Below, piece after piece: positions 47,084 to 56,095 of a DNA stretch of 64,000 nucleotides (positions are counted from its first letter, which is position 1; each line of letters opens with the position of its first letter). The stretch comes from DAINRZ01 sp964634885 (GTDB taxonomy: Bacteria > Bacteroidota > Ignavibacteria > Kapaibacteriales > UBA2268), in the NCBI GenBank assembly GCA_964634885.1, contig CAZWLN010000014.1, positions 1-64,000 of the forward strand. The letters are read 5' to 3'. The notes below the pieces were generated by a model. It was given only the letters and a program-made list of their open reading frames with translations, had not been told where the DNA came from and searched no databases. The position numbers and the translations under genes are program-made.

Positions 47084-47722
47084 ATGAAAAAATGTATTGT
47101 AATATTAATGGCGTTATTTCTTCCATATGTCAGCCTTGCCGAAGACCCTTATTTCATGGCGAAAACCGGCGACCAGGCGCTGCTGTTCAATCTTAAAGGC
47201 CTCGAGCTCCTTACCGCCGGCAATTTTGACGGCGGCCTCGGCTACCAGTACTATTTTGCCAACCATTGGGCCTTCCGCTTCGGAATTGGCCTCGATTACA
47301 ACAGGCACACAGCCGATAAACCCGAAGGGTTTGAAAAAGACTCGGTCTTAACTGACTTTACCTTCAGCCTTACACCCGCAATCAGGTATAATGTTGCAAC
47401 AACTTCCAACGTAGAAGCCTATATCGGATTATTCGGACTCATCGGCCTGCGCACTATTAACACTGAAGGCATCAACTATCTGGATACTAACATCAAAACT
47501 GAAGAAACAAGTTTCGGCGGTGGCCTGATCTTCGGCGCCGAGTGGTTTGCATGGAGAAACGTAAGCATTTCCGCTGAATACCAGTTGCTGTACAAGTCAA
47601 CAACCAGCAAGCAAACCATCAAAATCGGTACCAATGAGCAAATCAATCACCTTCCGTCTGACGTCGGCCTCTCTCTGGGAGCCTCTCAGGCCAATTTTAC
47701 AATTTCTTTCTATTTCAAGTAA
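47084..47722 (+). CDS. Outer-membrane beta-barrel protein
   Basis: About 212 residues with a signal peptide (KKCIVILMALFLPYVSLA) and a small porin-like or OmpW/OmpA-barrel-like mature part: GGLGYQYYFANHWAFRFGIGLDYN, FSLTPAIRYN, and a terminal aromatic strand ending FTISFYFK, typical of outer-membrane insertion. ATG at 47084 is preferred over GTG at 47081, with AAGGAA 4-5 bases upstream. pdxB begins 8 bases later. Function is unknown beyond location. Confidence 0.82.
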   Translation: MKKCIVILMALFLPYVSLAEDPYFMAKTGDQALLFNLKGLELLTAGNFDGGLGYQYYFANHWAFRFGIGLDYNRHTADKPEGFEKDSVLTDFTFSLTPAIRYNVATTSNVEAYIGLFGLIGLRTINTEGINYLDTNIKTEETSFGGGLIFGAEWFAWRNVSISAEYQLLYKSTTSKQTIKIGTNEQINHLPSDVGLSLGASQANFTISFYFK

Positions 47723-47730
47723 ACTGTCGT

Positions 47731-48831
47731 ATGCATGAACATGTGTCAATAGAACCCAGGATACTGATCGACGAGAACATCCCGATGCTGCACGAAGCGC
47801 TTTCTTCGAGAGGGAAAATAACCCTGTTCAGCGGCAGGAAACTTACACGTTCGCACATCGCCGACGCGGGAGGCAATATGCTTTTCGTCAGGTCCACGAC
47901 CAAAGTGAACAAATCCCTTCTCCAGGACACAGACGTAAAATTCGTAGCTGCCGCCACTTCCGGTTTCGACAACATTGACACTGACTGGCTCATGAAATTC
48001 GGAGCTTCTTTCTATCATGCTCCGGGCAGCAACTCCAATTCCGTTGCCGAATACGTAATATACTCCATCCTTAAGTGGGCGCACGCATCAAATACCCTGC
48101 TTGCAGGAAAGACTATCGGCATCATCGGCTACGGTAACATAGGCAGGCTCGTAGCTAAGTATGCTGGAAGAATGGGCCTTAAGGTACTGCTTAACGACCC
48201 GCCTCTTGCCGACGCCGGCTTCAGTTTTCCGCCAGGCGCCGAATACTGCGAACTGCACGAGCTCCTTCGCAATGCCGACATTGTAACGAACCATGTCCCC
48301 TATACAACGACAGGCATTTACAGGACTCATGACCTGCTTTCTACTAATGAACTGATGCTCATCAGGCCGGGTTCCCTCGTAATTCATGCCTCGCGTGGAG
48401 GCATCGTCAACGAAGAAGCCCTTTGCATGGCCGCAGGTGACCGCTTTGCTTTAACAACGGACGTTTGGTACACCGAGCCACTCGTAAACCCGGTAATTGC
48501 CGGGGCAGCGCTGCTTGCCACACCTCACATCGCCGGCTATTCGCGTGACGGGAAGATCAGGGGTGTAGCAATGATGCTCGACGCCTTCCGTGACTTTACC
48601 GGTACCGAGCCGGATTACACTGCCGTCAGGGCTGACCTGTCCCGGTACAAGCCGCTGGAACCCGAAGCCTATACAAATCACGCAAAGCTTTACTCCCTGC
48701 TCGAGCAAAACCGCCTTTTGGGCGACGACCACGACAAACTTGCTGCAACACTCGGCTTAGACAACGAAGAAAGGGCAAGGGCTTTTGACAAAATAAGGAA
48801 AGAATACCCGGAAAGAAGAGAAACACTTTAA
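47731..48831 (+). CDS. pdxB: Erythronate-4-phosphate dehydrogenase
   Basis: NAD-dependent 2-hydroxyacid dehydrogenase family member (366 residues) catalysing the second step of DXP-dependent pyridoxal phosphate synthesis. The PdxB-type opening RILIDENIPML (about residue 10) and FVAAATSGFDNIDTDWL (about 71) identify it over other D-2-hydroxyacid dehydrogenases. It also has the NAD motif IGIIGYGNIGRLVAKYA (about 129), the substrate Arg in HASRGGIVNE, and the catalytic His in TPHIAGYSRDGK. It starts 8 bases after the outer-membrane protein gene. Other pdx genes are not in the window. Confidence 0.93.
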   Translation: MHEHVSIEPRILIDENIPMLHEALSSRGKITLFSGRKLTRSHIADAGGNMLFVRSTTKVNKSLLQDTDVKFVAAATSGFDNIDTDWLMKFGASFYHAPGSNSNSVAEYVIYSILKWAHASNTLLAGKTIGIIGYGNIGRLVAKYAGRMGLKVLLNDPPLADAGFSFPPGAEYCELHELLRNADIVTNHVPYTTTGIYRTHDLLSTNELMLIRPGSLVIHASRGGIVNEEALCMAAGDRFALTTDVWYTEPLVNPVIAGAALLATPHIAGYSRDGKIRGVAMMLDAFRDFTGTEPDYTAVRADLSRYKPLEPEAYTNHAKLYSLLEQNRLLGDDHDKLAATLGLDNEERARAFDKIRKEYPERRETL

Positions 48832-48889
48832 TAGTCTGTTATTTTTTGCTATATAGCAATATGAATGTTAATACTAAGGTAAGGAAAAT

Positions 48890-49984
48890 ATGGTAAAAAT
48901 TTTGTTAATCGAGGATGACCGCGAAATAATCGAGACACTCACCGACCTTCTGACCATGGAAGAATATGAAGTATTGTCTGCTGCCAGCGGCAAGGAAGGA
49001 ATAAAAGCAGCAATGAAACATCAGCCGGACCTCATCATCTGCGACATAATGATGCCGGAAATGGACGGATATGAAGTGATTAAAACCCTCCATCACAATA
49101 TCTCTACCTTCAACATTCCCTTCCTTTTCCTTACAGCCAAAACCGACAAGTCCGACCTGAGGCTGGGAATGGAACTGGGAGCCGATGATTACATCACTAA
49201 GCCTTACGACGACAACGAAATACTCTCTGCAATCGAAGCCAGGCTGAAAAAGAAAAAAGACCTGGAGCTTTTTTACGACAGGCAGCTCGACAGCTTCCAC
49301 AGCTACATTGCCTCGACTCTGCCGAACAAACTGAGGCATCCCCTCAACACCATCATCGGTTTTACGCAGATACTGAAAAACAAGTACAATGAACTGGAGG
49401 AAAAAGAAGCACAGGACATGCTCGACTCCGTCCTCTACGCCAGCAAGCGCCTGCTCGAGCTGATTGTCAACTATACCTATTACACTACGCTGCTCGACCT
49501 CGACCTGTCCGCAGACAAGTATCCATCGGAGGTCACACCCCACTCACAGACAATAATATACAATAAAGCCATAGAAATTGCCAATAAATACAACAGGCAG
49601 AAGGACCTGAAACTGACCCTCGAGGATTCGAAACTCAACATCTCCGACAGCCATCTCCAGAAACTTGTCAACGAACTTGTTGAGAACGCATTCAAATATT
49701 CTCCTTCAGGAACCGACGTGTCGATTAACAGCCACAGCGACAGCGGTGAATATGCAATCGAAGTAACCAACGGCGGTAAGGGCCTTACAAGAGAACAGAT
49801 AGGACGGATTGCACCATTCACACAATTCGGTGTAACAGAATTCGAAAAGAAAGGTTCCGGCCTTGGGATACCCATTGTCAGGAAAATTGTCGACATTTAC
49901 GGTGGAAGTTTCTCAATCGAAAGCGAACCGTACGGCAAGACCGTAATGGCGGTGAGGTTTCCCTTGTATTCGGAGGAGCATTAA
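48890..49984 (+). CDS. Receiver-histidine kinase hybrid with degenerate H-box
   Basis: A 364-residue cytoplasmic protein. Residues 1-120 are a receiver domain with phospho-acceptor D52 (CDIMMPEMDG) and K104 (TKPYDD). Residues about 137-364 are a kinase core, but the H-box reads LPNKLRHPLN: the usual His is N146 and a His falls at the usual Thr. In the ATPase domain the N-box is present (NELVENAFKYS), while the G1 box reads TNGGKG with N294 at the usual Asp; G2 is intact (GSGLGIPIVRKI). It resembles the kinase at 9748-11052. It may be a non-autophosphorylating scaffold or phosphatase. AAGGA lies upstream of the ATG. Confidence 0.88.
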   Translation: MVKILLIEDDREIIETLTDLLTMEEYEVLSAASGKEGIKAAMKHQPDLIICDIMMPEMDGYEVIKTLHHNISTFNIPFLFLTAKTDKSDLRLGMELGADDYITKPYDDNEILSAIEARLKKKKDLELFYDRQLDSFHSYIASTLPNKLRHPLNTIIGFTQILKNKYNELEEKEAQDMLDSVLYASKRLLELIVNYTYYTTLLDLDLSADKYPSEVTPHSQTIIYNKAIEIANKYNRQKDLKLTLEDSKLNISDSHLQKLVNELVENAFKYSPSGTDVSINSHSDSGEYAIEVTNGGKGLTREQIGRIAPFTQFGVTEFEKKGSGLGIPIVRKIVDIYGGSFSIESEPYGKTVMAVRFPLYSEEH

Positions 49985-50089
49985 GGCTAAGTACATTCAG
50001 GGCTTTTATTCCCTCTTATTGCTGTGACAGCATTACCAAAACCGCTAAGGACAATTGCCCGGTGAGGCCATCTTCCTGTAGTGGCCGTG

Positions 50090-50506
50090 CTATTTATTCG
50101 GCAATTCGATGATTTTTATTTCAACTTCCTGGACGCCCTGGCCGACCATATCCAATTTGAAGGCTGCCGCTTTCGACAGGTCAATCATCCTGTCGGACGG
50201 TTTCGGCCCCCTGTCGTTTATCCTGACTGTCACTTCCCTGTTATTCCTCAGGTTCCTGACACGCACGACAGTACCGAAAGGGAAGGTCCTGTGGGCAGCA
50301 GTAAGCCTGTCTAAGTCGTAATAATCGCCGCTGGCTGTAACCTGTCCGTGCAGAAGGTCGTCATAGTACGACGCTTTACCCAGGTATGTGTCTCCGACTT
50401 TGAATGTCTTGGGAGCATTGTCCCCGGGAACAAACTTAGTCGAGGAACAACTGAGCATTCCGATTGTTACCACTGCGGCCATAATTAATAATAAGCACTT
50501 TTTCAT
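50090..50506 (-). CDS. RlpA-like lipoprotein (DPBB domain)
   Basis: A 138-residue lipoprotein: signal peptide with lipobox MLSC (Cys about residue 20) and a double-psi beta-barrel RlpA domain (GKASYYDDLLHGQVTASG, then LTAAHRTFPFGTVVRV and the conserved VRINDRGP). RlpA proteins act on septal peptidoglycan as lytic transglycosylases lacking stem peptides; short forms like this lack the SPOR domain. The catalytic-type Asp in INDRGP is present. It lies 17 bases after manC on the same strand. Cell-wall role is inferred. Confidence 0.9.
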   Translation of the reverse strand: MKKCLLLIMAAVVTIGMLSCSSTKFVPGDNAPKTFKVGDTYLGKASYYDDLLHGQVTASGDYYDLDRLTAAHRTFPFGTVVRVRNLRNNREVTVRINDRGPKPSDRMIDLSKAAAFKLDMVGQGVQEVEIKIIELPNK

Positions 50507-50523
50507 CCGGGGTTCCTTGATTT

Positions 50524-51612
50524 TTATAAGAAATGGCTGATATTCTTTCTTCTGATTGTTTTAACGATTTCCTTTACTTCTTCGGACTGTTTCCTTGGGC
50601 AGATGAGCAGGGCTTCTTCGCTGTCAACCACGATGATGTCCTGGAGGCCGACGATGCTGATCAGCTTCTCGTATCCGCTGATGAGGCAATTCCTCGTATC
50701 GACGGCAATGACATTGCCCTGGATGAAATTATTCCTGCCGTCTTTCAGGGACAGGCGGTAGAATTCGTCCCAGTTACCGAGGTCGCTCCAGGAGAAAGAA
50801 GACTGCAGCACCAGCACGTTGTCCGATTTTTCGAGAATGGCGTAATCGACCGACTCCGCCTGTATCTGCTTGTAAAGCTGGTCCACGTTTGTTTCGTAGT
50901 CTTCCGTGCCGACATGTTTCTGCAACTGTTTGAACAAGGCTGCGTGTTCCGGCAGGTATTTGTTGAAACCTTTCCAGAACGTATCGAAACGCCAGACAAA
51001 GATGCCGCTGTTCCAAAGGAAGTCTCCCGACTCGATGAAACGCTTGGCAGTCTCGAGGTCGGGCTTTTCGGCAAATGTAGTTGAGTTGCGAACACCCTTA
51101 GTGTACAACTCACCCAGGTTGCCGGGAGCTTCCTTGATCTGGATATAGCCATAGCCTGTGTCGGGCCTTGTCGGAGTAATGCCGATGGTAACCTTGCCCT
51201 TAGTCTCCAGCGCTACCTGTCCTGCCAACTCAAGGCTCTGGTGGAATTCCCTGACATTGTGTATTATATGGTCCGAAGGAAAAGCATACATGACCGTATC
51301 TTCCCGGTACCTGTCGCTGAGAGCCGTGGCTGCCAGTGCAAGGGCCGGCGCCGTTTTGCGTGCGAACGGTTCCAGCAAAATATTGCTTTCCTGTATCATC
51401 GGAAGCTGTTCGACGACAAAATCCCTGAATTTGCGTTCGGTTACGACGAATATTTCTTCGAGGCTGAAGAGCGGCAGCAGGCGGGCAACCGTGTTCTGGA
51501 GCATTGTACCTTCGCCGATAAAATGGTTGAATTGTTTGGGCACCTTTTCTGTGCTGCGGGGCCACATCCTCGAACCGTAACCGCCGGCCATTATTACAGC
51601 CACCTTCTTCAT
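50524..51612 (-). CDS. manC: Mannose-1-phosphate guanylyltransferase
   Basis: Makes GDP-mannose from mannose-1-phosphate and GTP, feeding the surface glycan enzymes. The 362 residues start with the nucleotidyltransferase signature MAGGYGSRMWPRS, then PKQF, and contain PFARKTAPALALAA and FPSDHI, with the family's EKP (FAEKPDLETA), DYAILEK and DLGNWD further on. The C-terminal isomerase domain of bifunctional enzymes is absent, as in the short ManC class. GAGG precedes the ATG. The RlpA-like gene follows. Confidence 0.95.
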   Translation of the reverse strand: MKKVAVIMAGGYGSRMWPRSTEKVPKQFNHFIGEGTMLQNTVARLLPLFSLEEIFVVTERKFRDFVVEQLPMIQESNILLEPFARKTAPALALAATALSDRYREDTVMYAFPSDHIIHNVREFHQSLELAGQVALETKGKVTIGITPTRPDTGYGYIQIKEAPGNLGELYTKGVRNSTTFAEKPDLETAKRFIESGDFLWNSGIFVWRFDTFWKGFNKYLPEHAALFKQLQKHVGTEDYETNVDQLYKQIQAESVDYAILEKSDNVLVLQSSFSWSDLGNWDEFYRLSLKDGRNNFIQGNVIAVDTRNCLISGYEKLISIVGLQDIIVVDSEEALLICPRKQSEEVKEIVKTIRRKNISHFL

Positions 51613-51876
51613 ATCATTTCCTCTTGTTAAATATTAATCATTTACAAATATAAAACTATCCTGCAATAAATTACTATTGCAGAAAAAAATTAATTTTATT
51701 GATAATGTCGGTTTAACTGCTTGTTTATTACACCAGACTGAGAAATTTCCTGGTGAAAACCTGTGCTTATTTTTCAATTGCATTGTCTGTTACGTATCCG
51801 CTTCCACGGATAGCACAGGTGCGTTTGAAGGTCCGGCTGCATTAGCCATTCCACTAATTCATCAACTGTTGTTTGA

Positions 51877-52302
51877 TTATACTTTCTTAATTACACACTT
51901 TACCACTTTTTCGAACTGGTCTGCACCGACAGGCTTGGTAATGACTGCGTCGAAGCCGTATTCCCTGTAATTCAGGGCCTCCCGGGAATCTGAGTAGCCG
52001 CTGAACAGGATCGACTTTATATTTGGGTCAATCCTTTTCAGTTCCTTCAAAACGATGTCTCCGCCACTGTTGGCGTCTCCTTTAATTGAAAGGTCCAGTA
52101 TTACAGCCGAGAACCGGTCGTGATCCGACATCGAATTCCTGTATATTTCTACAGCTTCGCTGCCGTTCCTGGCGCAAACTATATCGAAATTGAGTATCTC
52201 TCCCAATTCAACCATATTGTCCCTAATAATATCATCGTCATCCATGAGCAAAAGTCTGGGATTTTTCTTTCCTTCGACAAATCCTTCATTCTTAACAATC
52301 AA
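51877..52302 (-). CDS. Stand-alone response regulator receiver protein
   Basis: A 141-residue single receiver domain with the acidic cluster LLMDDDDIIRD, phospho-acceptor Asp in VILDLSI (about residue 68) and Lys in ITKPVG (about 119). The phosphorylation loop has a short insertion (KGDANSGGDIV), as seen in some Bacteroidota receivers. No output domain is present, so it probably acts as a phospho-relay or protein-protein switch. The start is TTG at 52302 with GAGG 7 bases upstream. The partner kinase is unknown; candidates in the window are at 9748 and, if active, 48890. Confidence 0.88.
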   Translation of the reverse strand: MIVKNEGFVEGKKNPRLLLMDDDDIIRDNMVELGEILNFDIVCARNGSEAVEIYRNSMSDHDRFSAVILDLSIKGDANSGGDIVLKELKRIDPNIKSILFSGYSDSREALNYREYGFDAVITKPVGADQFEKVVKCVIKKV

Positions 52303-52478
52303 AATAATACCTCATACATTTTATTAATATATGTTCATTTTTCCAATCTCTATTATCGAATGAAAACCGAAATTATTTAGTAATTCCCCGAAAAGTAGGT
52401 AAATACCAGCTTTTCAGAAGGCCGCAAATTCTTTAAATATTTATTGGACGACATGTATTTCTTTTGTAAATTATTCCA

Positions 52479-52638
52479 ATAATCCGGATAATGCGTTTGG
52501 AGTTGTAAATATCCCATTATTAATTGACATATAGCTATTTAACGATTTTCCCTACCTCCTTGTACAAAGAGGGAGCAGGGGGAGGTTGGATTTTCCGTGT
52601 TTTGGGTTATCTAATGCACAATCCGGGTTAAAACAGAG
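52479..52638 (-). repeat. Dispersed ~155-bp intergenic repeat, copy 2
   Basis: Reverse-complement copy of 3512-3666, with several substitutions and small indels; the central hairpin is imperfect here (CCTCCTT/AAAGAGG). The two copies are inverted, about 49 kb apart. The spacer 52303-52729 contains nothing else I can support except the terminator at 52673-52705. Confidence 0.8.
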
Positions 52639-52672
52639 TAGCCGGTAGCTTCACCATGGCCATAATAAAAAC

Positions 52673-52705
52673 AAATGCCCGGCTTCACTGAAAAGTCGGG
52701 CATTT
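52673..52705 (-). terminator. Rho-independent terminator of the class V aminotransferase gene
   Basis: 13-bp arms AAATGCCCGGCTT and AAGTCGGGCATTT with one wobble and a 7-base loop, followed on the minus strand by TGTTTTTATTAT. It lies 24 bases past the stop of 52730-53881. Confidence 0.75.
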
Positions 52706-52729
52706 ATTTTATTTATACGAGTATTACTG

Positions 52730-53881
52730 TTATCTCTTTTTCCTGCTTGCCATCTCGGCTACTTCTTTCACAGCTTCGACGAAAGCGGCAGAATCTTCTT
52801 CAGTGGTGAACCAGGACGGGCTTGCCCTTACAGTACCCCATGGGTGGACGCCGAGAGGTTCGAGAAGAAGCGGAGCGCAGTGAATCCCTGAACGGACATG
52901 GATGTCATATGAGCTCTCTAATATGTATCCCACTTCTTCAGGTACGAAGTTCTCAATGTTGAAACAGAAATTGGCAAAACTGTTGTGTTCCGGATCATAG
53001 TACATCTTCACACCGGGAACTTCCCCAAGTTCCTTCATCCAGCTCTTTACAACCTTCGCTTTGTGTTCTTTAATATTCTGCATGCCTGTTTTATTGATGA
53101 AATCGACACCGGCTCCGAGTGAAACGATACCCGGGAGCGGATGGGTACCTGCTTCGTAATGAATCGGGTATCCTTCGGGCTGGTAGAGTATCTCACTGAG
53201 GATGCCCGTACCGCCGACCTTGAAGGGCCTGAGTGGCTGGTCGCCGTTGATGTACAGTCCGCCGATGCCCATGATGCCGTAAAGGGACTTGTGGCCTGTG
53301 AACGCCAGGAAGTCGATGTTCCATCCGGTAACGTCGATGGGCAGGTTGCCTGCTGTCTGGGAGGCATCGACAATGATTTTGCATCCGTGCCTGTGAGCAA
53401 TCTCGGAGATGGTTTTAATGTCGAGGATGGTGCCGGTAACATTTGATGAATGATTGACTACAACAAGCTTCGTGTCGCGTCTGATTGCCTGTTCGATTCT
53501 TTCAGGCGAGACGTAGGACCTGCTGTCGCAATCGACGAAAGTAGCCTGTATTTTACCCATTTTCTCAAGTGTCTTCAGGGGCCTGACTACGGAATTGTGT
53601 TCAATGCCTGTGGAGACCACATGGCCACCTTCGAGGTCCAGTCCCATAATCGCGATGTTAAGCGATTCGGTACTGCCCGAGGTAAAGATGATGTGGCTGG
53701 GGTCTTCAGCGTTGAAAAGGCCTGCGAGTTTAATACGAGTACTGTACAAAACGTCGTCCGGTTCTTTCTCTAATCCCGACCTGGAATTGTTACAGGGAGG
53801 GTTGGCAATGCATTCGTTAACAGCGTCGATGACTTCCGGTGGCTTAGGAAAGGAAGTTGCTGTGTTATTAAGATAAATCAT
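52730..53881 (-). CDS. Class V aminotransferase / cysteine desulfurase family protein
   Basis: A 383-residue PLP enzyme of the cysteine desulfurase group (EF2568-like subfamily). It begins YLNNTATSFPKPPEV; GIEHNSVVRPL near residue 92 stacks on PLP, VDASQTAGNLPIDV follows, and the PLP lysine lies in FTGHKSLYG near residue 193. The C-terminal HVRSGIHCAP near residue 332 is the candidate active-site Cys loop. It is more like IscS-type subfamily enzymes than the longer paralogue at 43502-44980. No iron-sulfur assembly gene is adjacent. Function in sulfur mobilisation is family-based inference. Confidence 0.88.
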   Translation of the reverse strand: MIYLNNTATSFPKPPEVIDAVNECIANPPCNNSRSGLEKEPDDVLYSTRIKLAGLFNAEDPSHIIFTSGSTESLNIAIMGLDLEGGHVVSTGIEHNSVVRPLKTLEKMGKIQATFVDCDSRSYVSPERIEQAIRRDTKLVVVNHSSNVTGTILDIKTISEIAHRHGCKIIVDASQTAGNLPIDVTGWNIDFLAFTGHKSLYGIMGIGGLYINGDQPLRPFKVGGTGILSEILYQPEGYPIHYEAGTHPLPGIVSLGAGVDFINKTGMQNIKEHKAKVVKSWMKELGEVPGVKMYYDPEHNSFANFCFNIENFVPEEVGYILESSYDIHVRSGIHCAPLLLEPLGVHPWGTVRASPSWFTTEEDSAAFVEAVKEVAEMASRKKR

Positions 53882-54086
53882 AATCCTCTGCTTTCATTTA
53901 TATTCCGCAAACGTAACTTTCACAAACAATTTACAGTTACAAAACAACAAAATTAATAAACACTGATTAATTTTACGCTATTACAGAAAAATTTTTTTTC
54001 CTTAGATAAATAAAATATTTTTGTTAAACTTTTCAACTGTACAGATGAAAAGGCTTTTTAAAATTAATTAAAAGAGTTGCGGCATT

Positions 54087-55061
54087 ATGGTAGGAAACAT
54101 TGAAATCAGGAAGGCATATATAGACCTAAGAAACCACAATCCTGCCCAGATAATAATACTCTTCATCCTGCTCTTATGCCTCTTTTTCATTGTCATCGAA
54201 AACGTACTGCCTCTGATGAGATTCTTCTTTGAGGATTTCCTTAACGGCGCTGTCATCAGCCAGGGACAGACTGTCAGATATAACCTCGACACACCCGAGC
54301 CACTAAAAGAAACATCCTATTATCTTTCCTGGGCTGTGGACATATACAAAAACACACCAATGGAAAACAGGTACTGGTTCAATCCTCTCCTGTCGATGAT
54401 GCTTGAAAGTACTTTGCTGTCCGTCCTGGCAACCGTGGTACTGACAACGCTTCTGCCCCGCAAGATCGGCTACATGAGGCTGAAAGTGGACAGGGAGATT
54501 GCGAAGGTACTCGAAAAACTGACAATTGCCCAGTTCGGATACAGCGACATTCCAAACATGACGATTGTTGCCAATGAGCTGTTGAACGCTGACGACCAGG
54601 AAATACGCGATTTGGTCGATGACCTGGGCATCTCCTTCGACAACCTGATAATACTCCGCAGGGGACTGATCTGGCAGTATTCGCCTATATGGTACCAGAT
54701 ACTCCATGTAAACGACGCCATCAGGGTGTACATGCGCTATTACTTCACTGTCAAATACAGCAACCATGTCCTTGGGTTCGTTTACATAGGCGCTGCGGTA
54801 CTCATCATCATCATCGGCCTCCGAGGCCTTAAATTCATTCCGCCGAACCAGCCTTCTCTCGTCATTTTCGCGCTTGGAATGGAATTCTCCATTCTTGTTG
54901 TCTATGCCATTACAACAATGTACACCAAAGAGGGCGAAGAAACGGAAGTATCCGTCAAAGCCGAAACAAAAGGCAAATCCGGCCAGTTGAGTTCCGACTT
55001 CGGCAACAGCAAGGAAATTGAAAAACTGCTCAGAGTTTTCATCAAAACAAAAAAATACTAA
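54087..55061 (+). CDS. Four-helix membrane protein of unknown function
   Basis: A 324-residue protein not recognised as a member of any family. Hydrophobic helices are predicted at about 21-42, 104-123, 227-247 and 257-278. The large segment between helices two and three (about 124-226) is soluble and helical with many charged residues (REIAKVLEKLT, NADDQEIRDLVDDLG), and the C-terminal tail (about 280-324) is Lys/Glu-rich. It stands alone, divergent from the aminotransferase gene and 168 bases before nfnA on the same strand. No conserved catalytic motif was seen. Confidence 0.75.
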   Translation: MVGNIEIRKAYIDLRNHNPAQIIILFILLLCLFFIVIENVLPLMRFFFEDFLNGAVISQGQTVRYNLDTPEPLKETSYYLSWAVDIYKNTPMENRYWFNPLLSMMLESTLLSVLATVVLTTLLPRKIGYMRLKVDREIAKVLEKLTIAQFGYSDIPNMTIVANELLNADDQEIRDLVDDLGISFDNLIILRRGLIWQYSPIWYQILHVNDAIRVYMRYYFTVKYSNHVLGFVYIGAAVLIIIIGLRGLKFIPPNQPSLVIFALGMEFSILVVYAITTMYTKEGEETEVSVKAETKGKSGQLSSDFGNSKEIEKLLRVFIKTKKY

Positions 55062-55228
55062 AAATTACAATAAATTGAAATTCCTTAGCTTTTATTTCTG
55101 CTTTTTTCATTAATTTTGAAATCTGTAAATGTGTAAAGCTGTGAAATTAAATAGATTATGACGTTTGGAATTAGTATGTACGGAACAGGAAAATTATTTT
55201 ACTTCAATGATATAAGAGGCTTCATTTT

Positions 55229-56095
55229 ATGAACAAAATTGTAGATGCACGTTTCATCGGGCCTGACGTAAGGCTTTTGGAGATCGAAGCTCCGAAGATA
55301 GCAGCGAAAAGAAAGCCGGGCCAGTTTATTATACTTAGGGTACACGACAAAGGCGAGCGTATCCCGTTAACTATTGCCGACTCCGACACGGCCAAAGGCA
55401 CGATTACAATCATCGTCCAGGGCATCGGAAAAACCACTAAATTCCTCAATTCGCTCGAGGCAGGCGACAATGTTCACGACCTGGTCGGCCCTCTCGGCCG
55501 CCCGTCCGAAATTGAGAATTTCGGTACTGCCGTCAGCATCGGCGGCGGCGTCGGTACTGCCATTGCCTATCCTACAGCCAAAGCGCTGAAAGAAGCCGGC
55601 AATCATGTAATCAGCATCATCGGCGGCAGGACTAAAGAACTGGTTCTCCTCGAGAAAGAAATGACCGACGTTTGCGACGAGGTCTATCCCACGACAGACG
55701 ACGGCTCCTACGGCTACCACGGCTTCGTTACACAGAAGCTCCAGGAACTCATCGACTCCGGCAGGAAAATCGATTTCGTACTTGCAATCGGCCCCATCCC
55801 CATGATGAACGCCGTGGCCAAAGTTACAAAACCTTACGGCATCAAAACCGTTGTCAGCCTTAACCCCATCATGATCGACGGTACCGGTATGTGTGGCGGC
55901 TGCCGCGCTGTAGTTGACGACAAAACCGTTTTCGTCTGCGTCGATGGCCCCGAATTCGATGCCCACAAAGTAGATTTCGACGTTCTGACAAAGAGGAACC
56001 GCATGTACCTCGAACAGGAAAAATCTTCACTTGAGACATTCACACACGATTGCAAATTAGACGCCGCAATTAAGAAGGAGGAACACAATGGCTGA
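55229..56095 (+). CDS. nfnA: Ferredoxin-NADP reductase subunit alpha (NfnA-like)
   Basis: Small subunit (288 residues) of NADH-dependent reduced ferredoxin:NADP oxidoreductase, or of a related sulfide/dihydroorotate-dehydrogenase-like electron-transfer complex. FAD domain: RKPGQFIILRVHDKGERIPLT (about 28-48). NAD domain: GGGVGTAIAYPTAKAL (about 105). The C-terminal [2Fe-2S] cysteines lie in DGTGMCGGCRA and VFVCVDGPEFD. It overlaps nfnB by 8 bases. The complex bifurcates electrons between NADH, ferredoxin and NADPH in anaerobes; this function is inferred from the pair. Confidence 0.93.
   Translation: MNKIVDARFIGPDVRLLEIEAPKIAAKRKPGQFIILRVHDKGERIPLTIADSDTAKGTITIIVQGIGKTTKFLNSLEAGDNVHDLVGPLGRPSEIENFGTAVSIGGGVGTAIAYPTAKALKEAGNHVISIIGGRTKELVLLEKEMTDVCDEVYPTTDDGSYGYHGFVTQKLQELIDSGRKIDFVLAIGPIPMMNAVAKVTKPYGIKTVVSLNPIMIDGTGMCGGCRAVVDDKTVFVCVDGPEFDAHKVDFDVLTKRNRMYLEQEKSSLETFTHDCKLDAAIKKEEHNG

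Noticed and set aside
54087..55061. Possible transporter or secretion component
   Set aside because: No motif or neighbour supports a specific function, so it is left as unknown.
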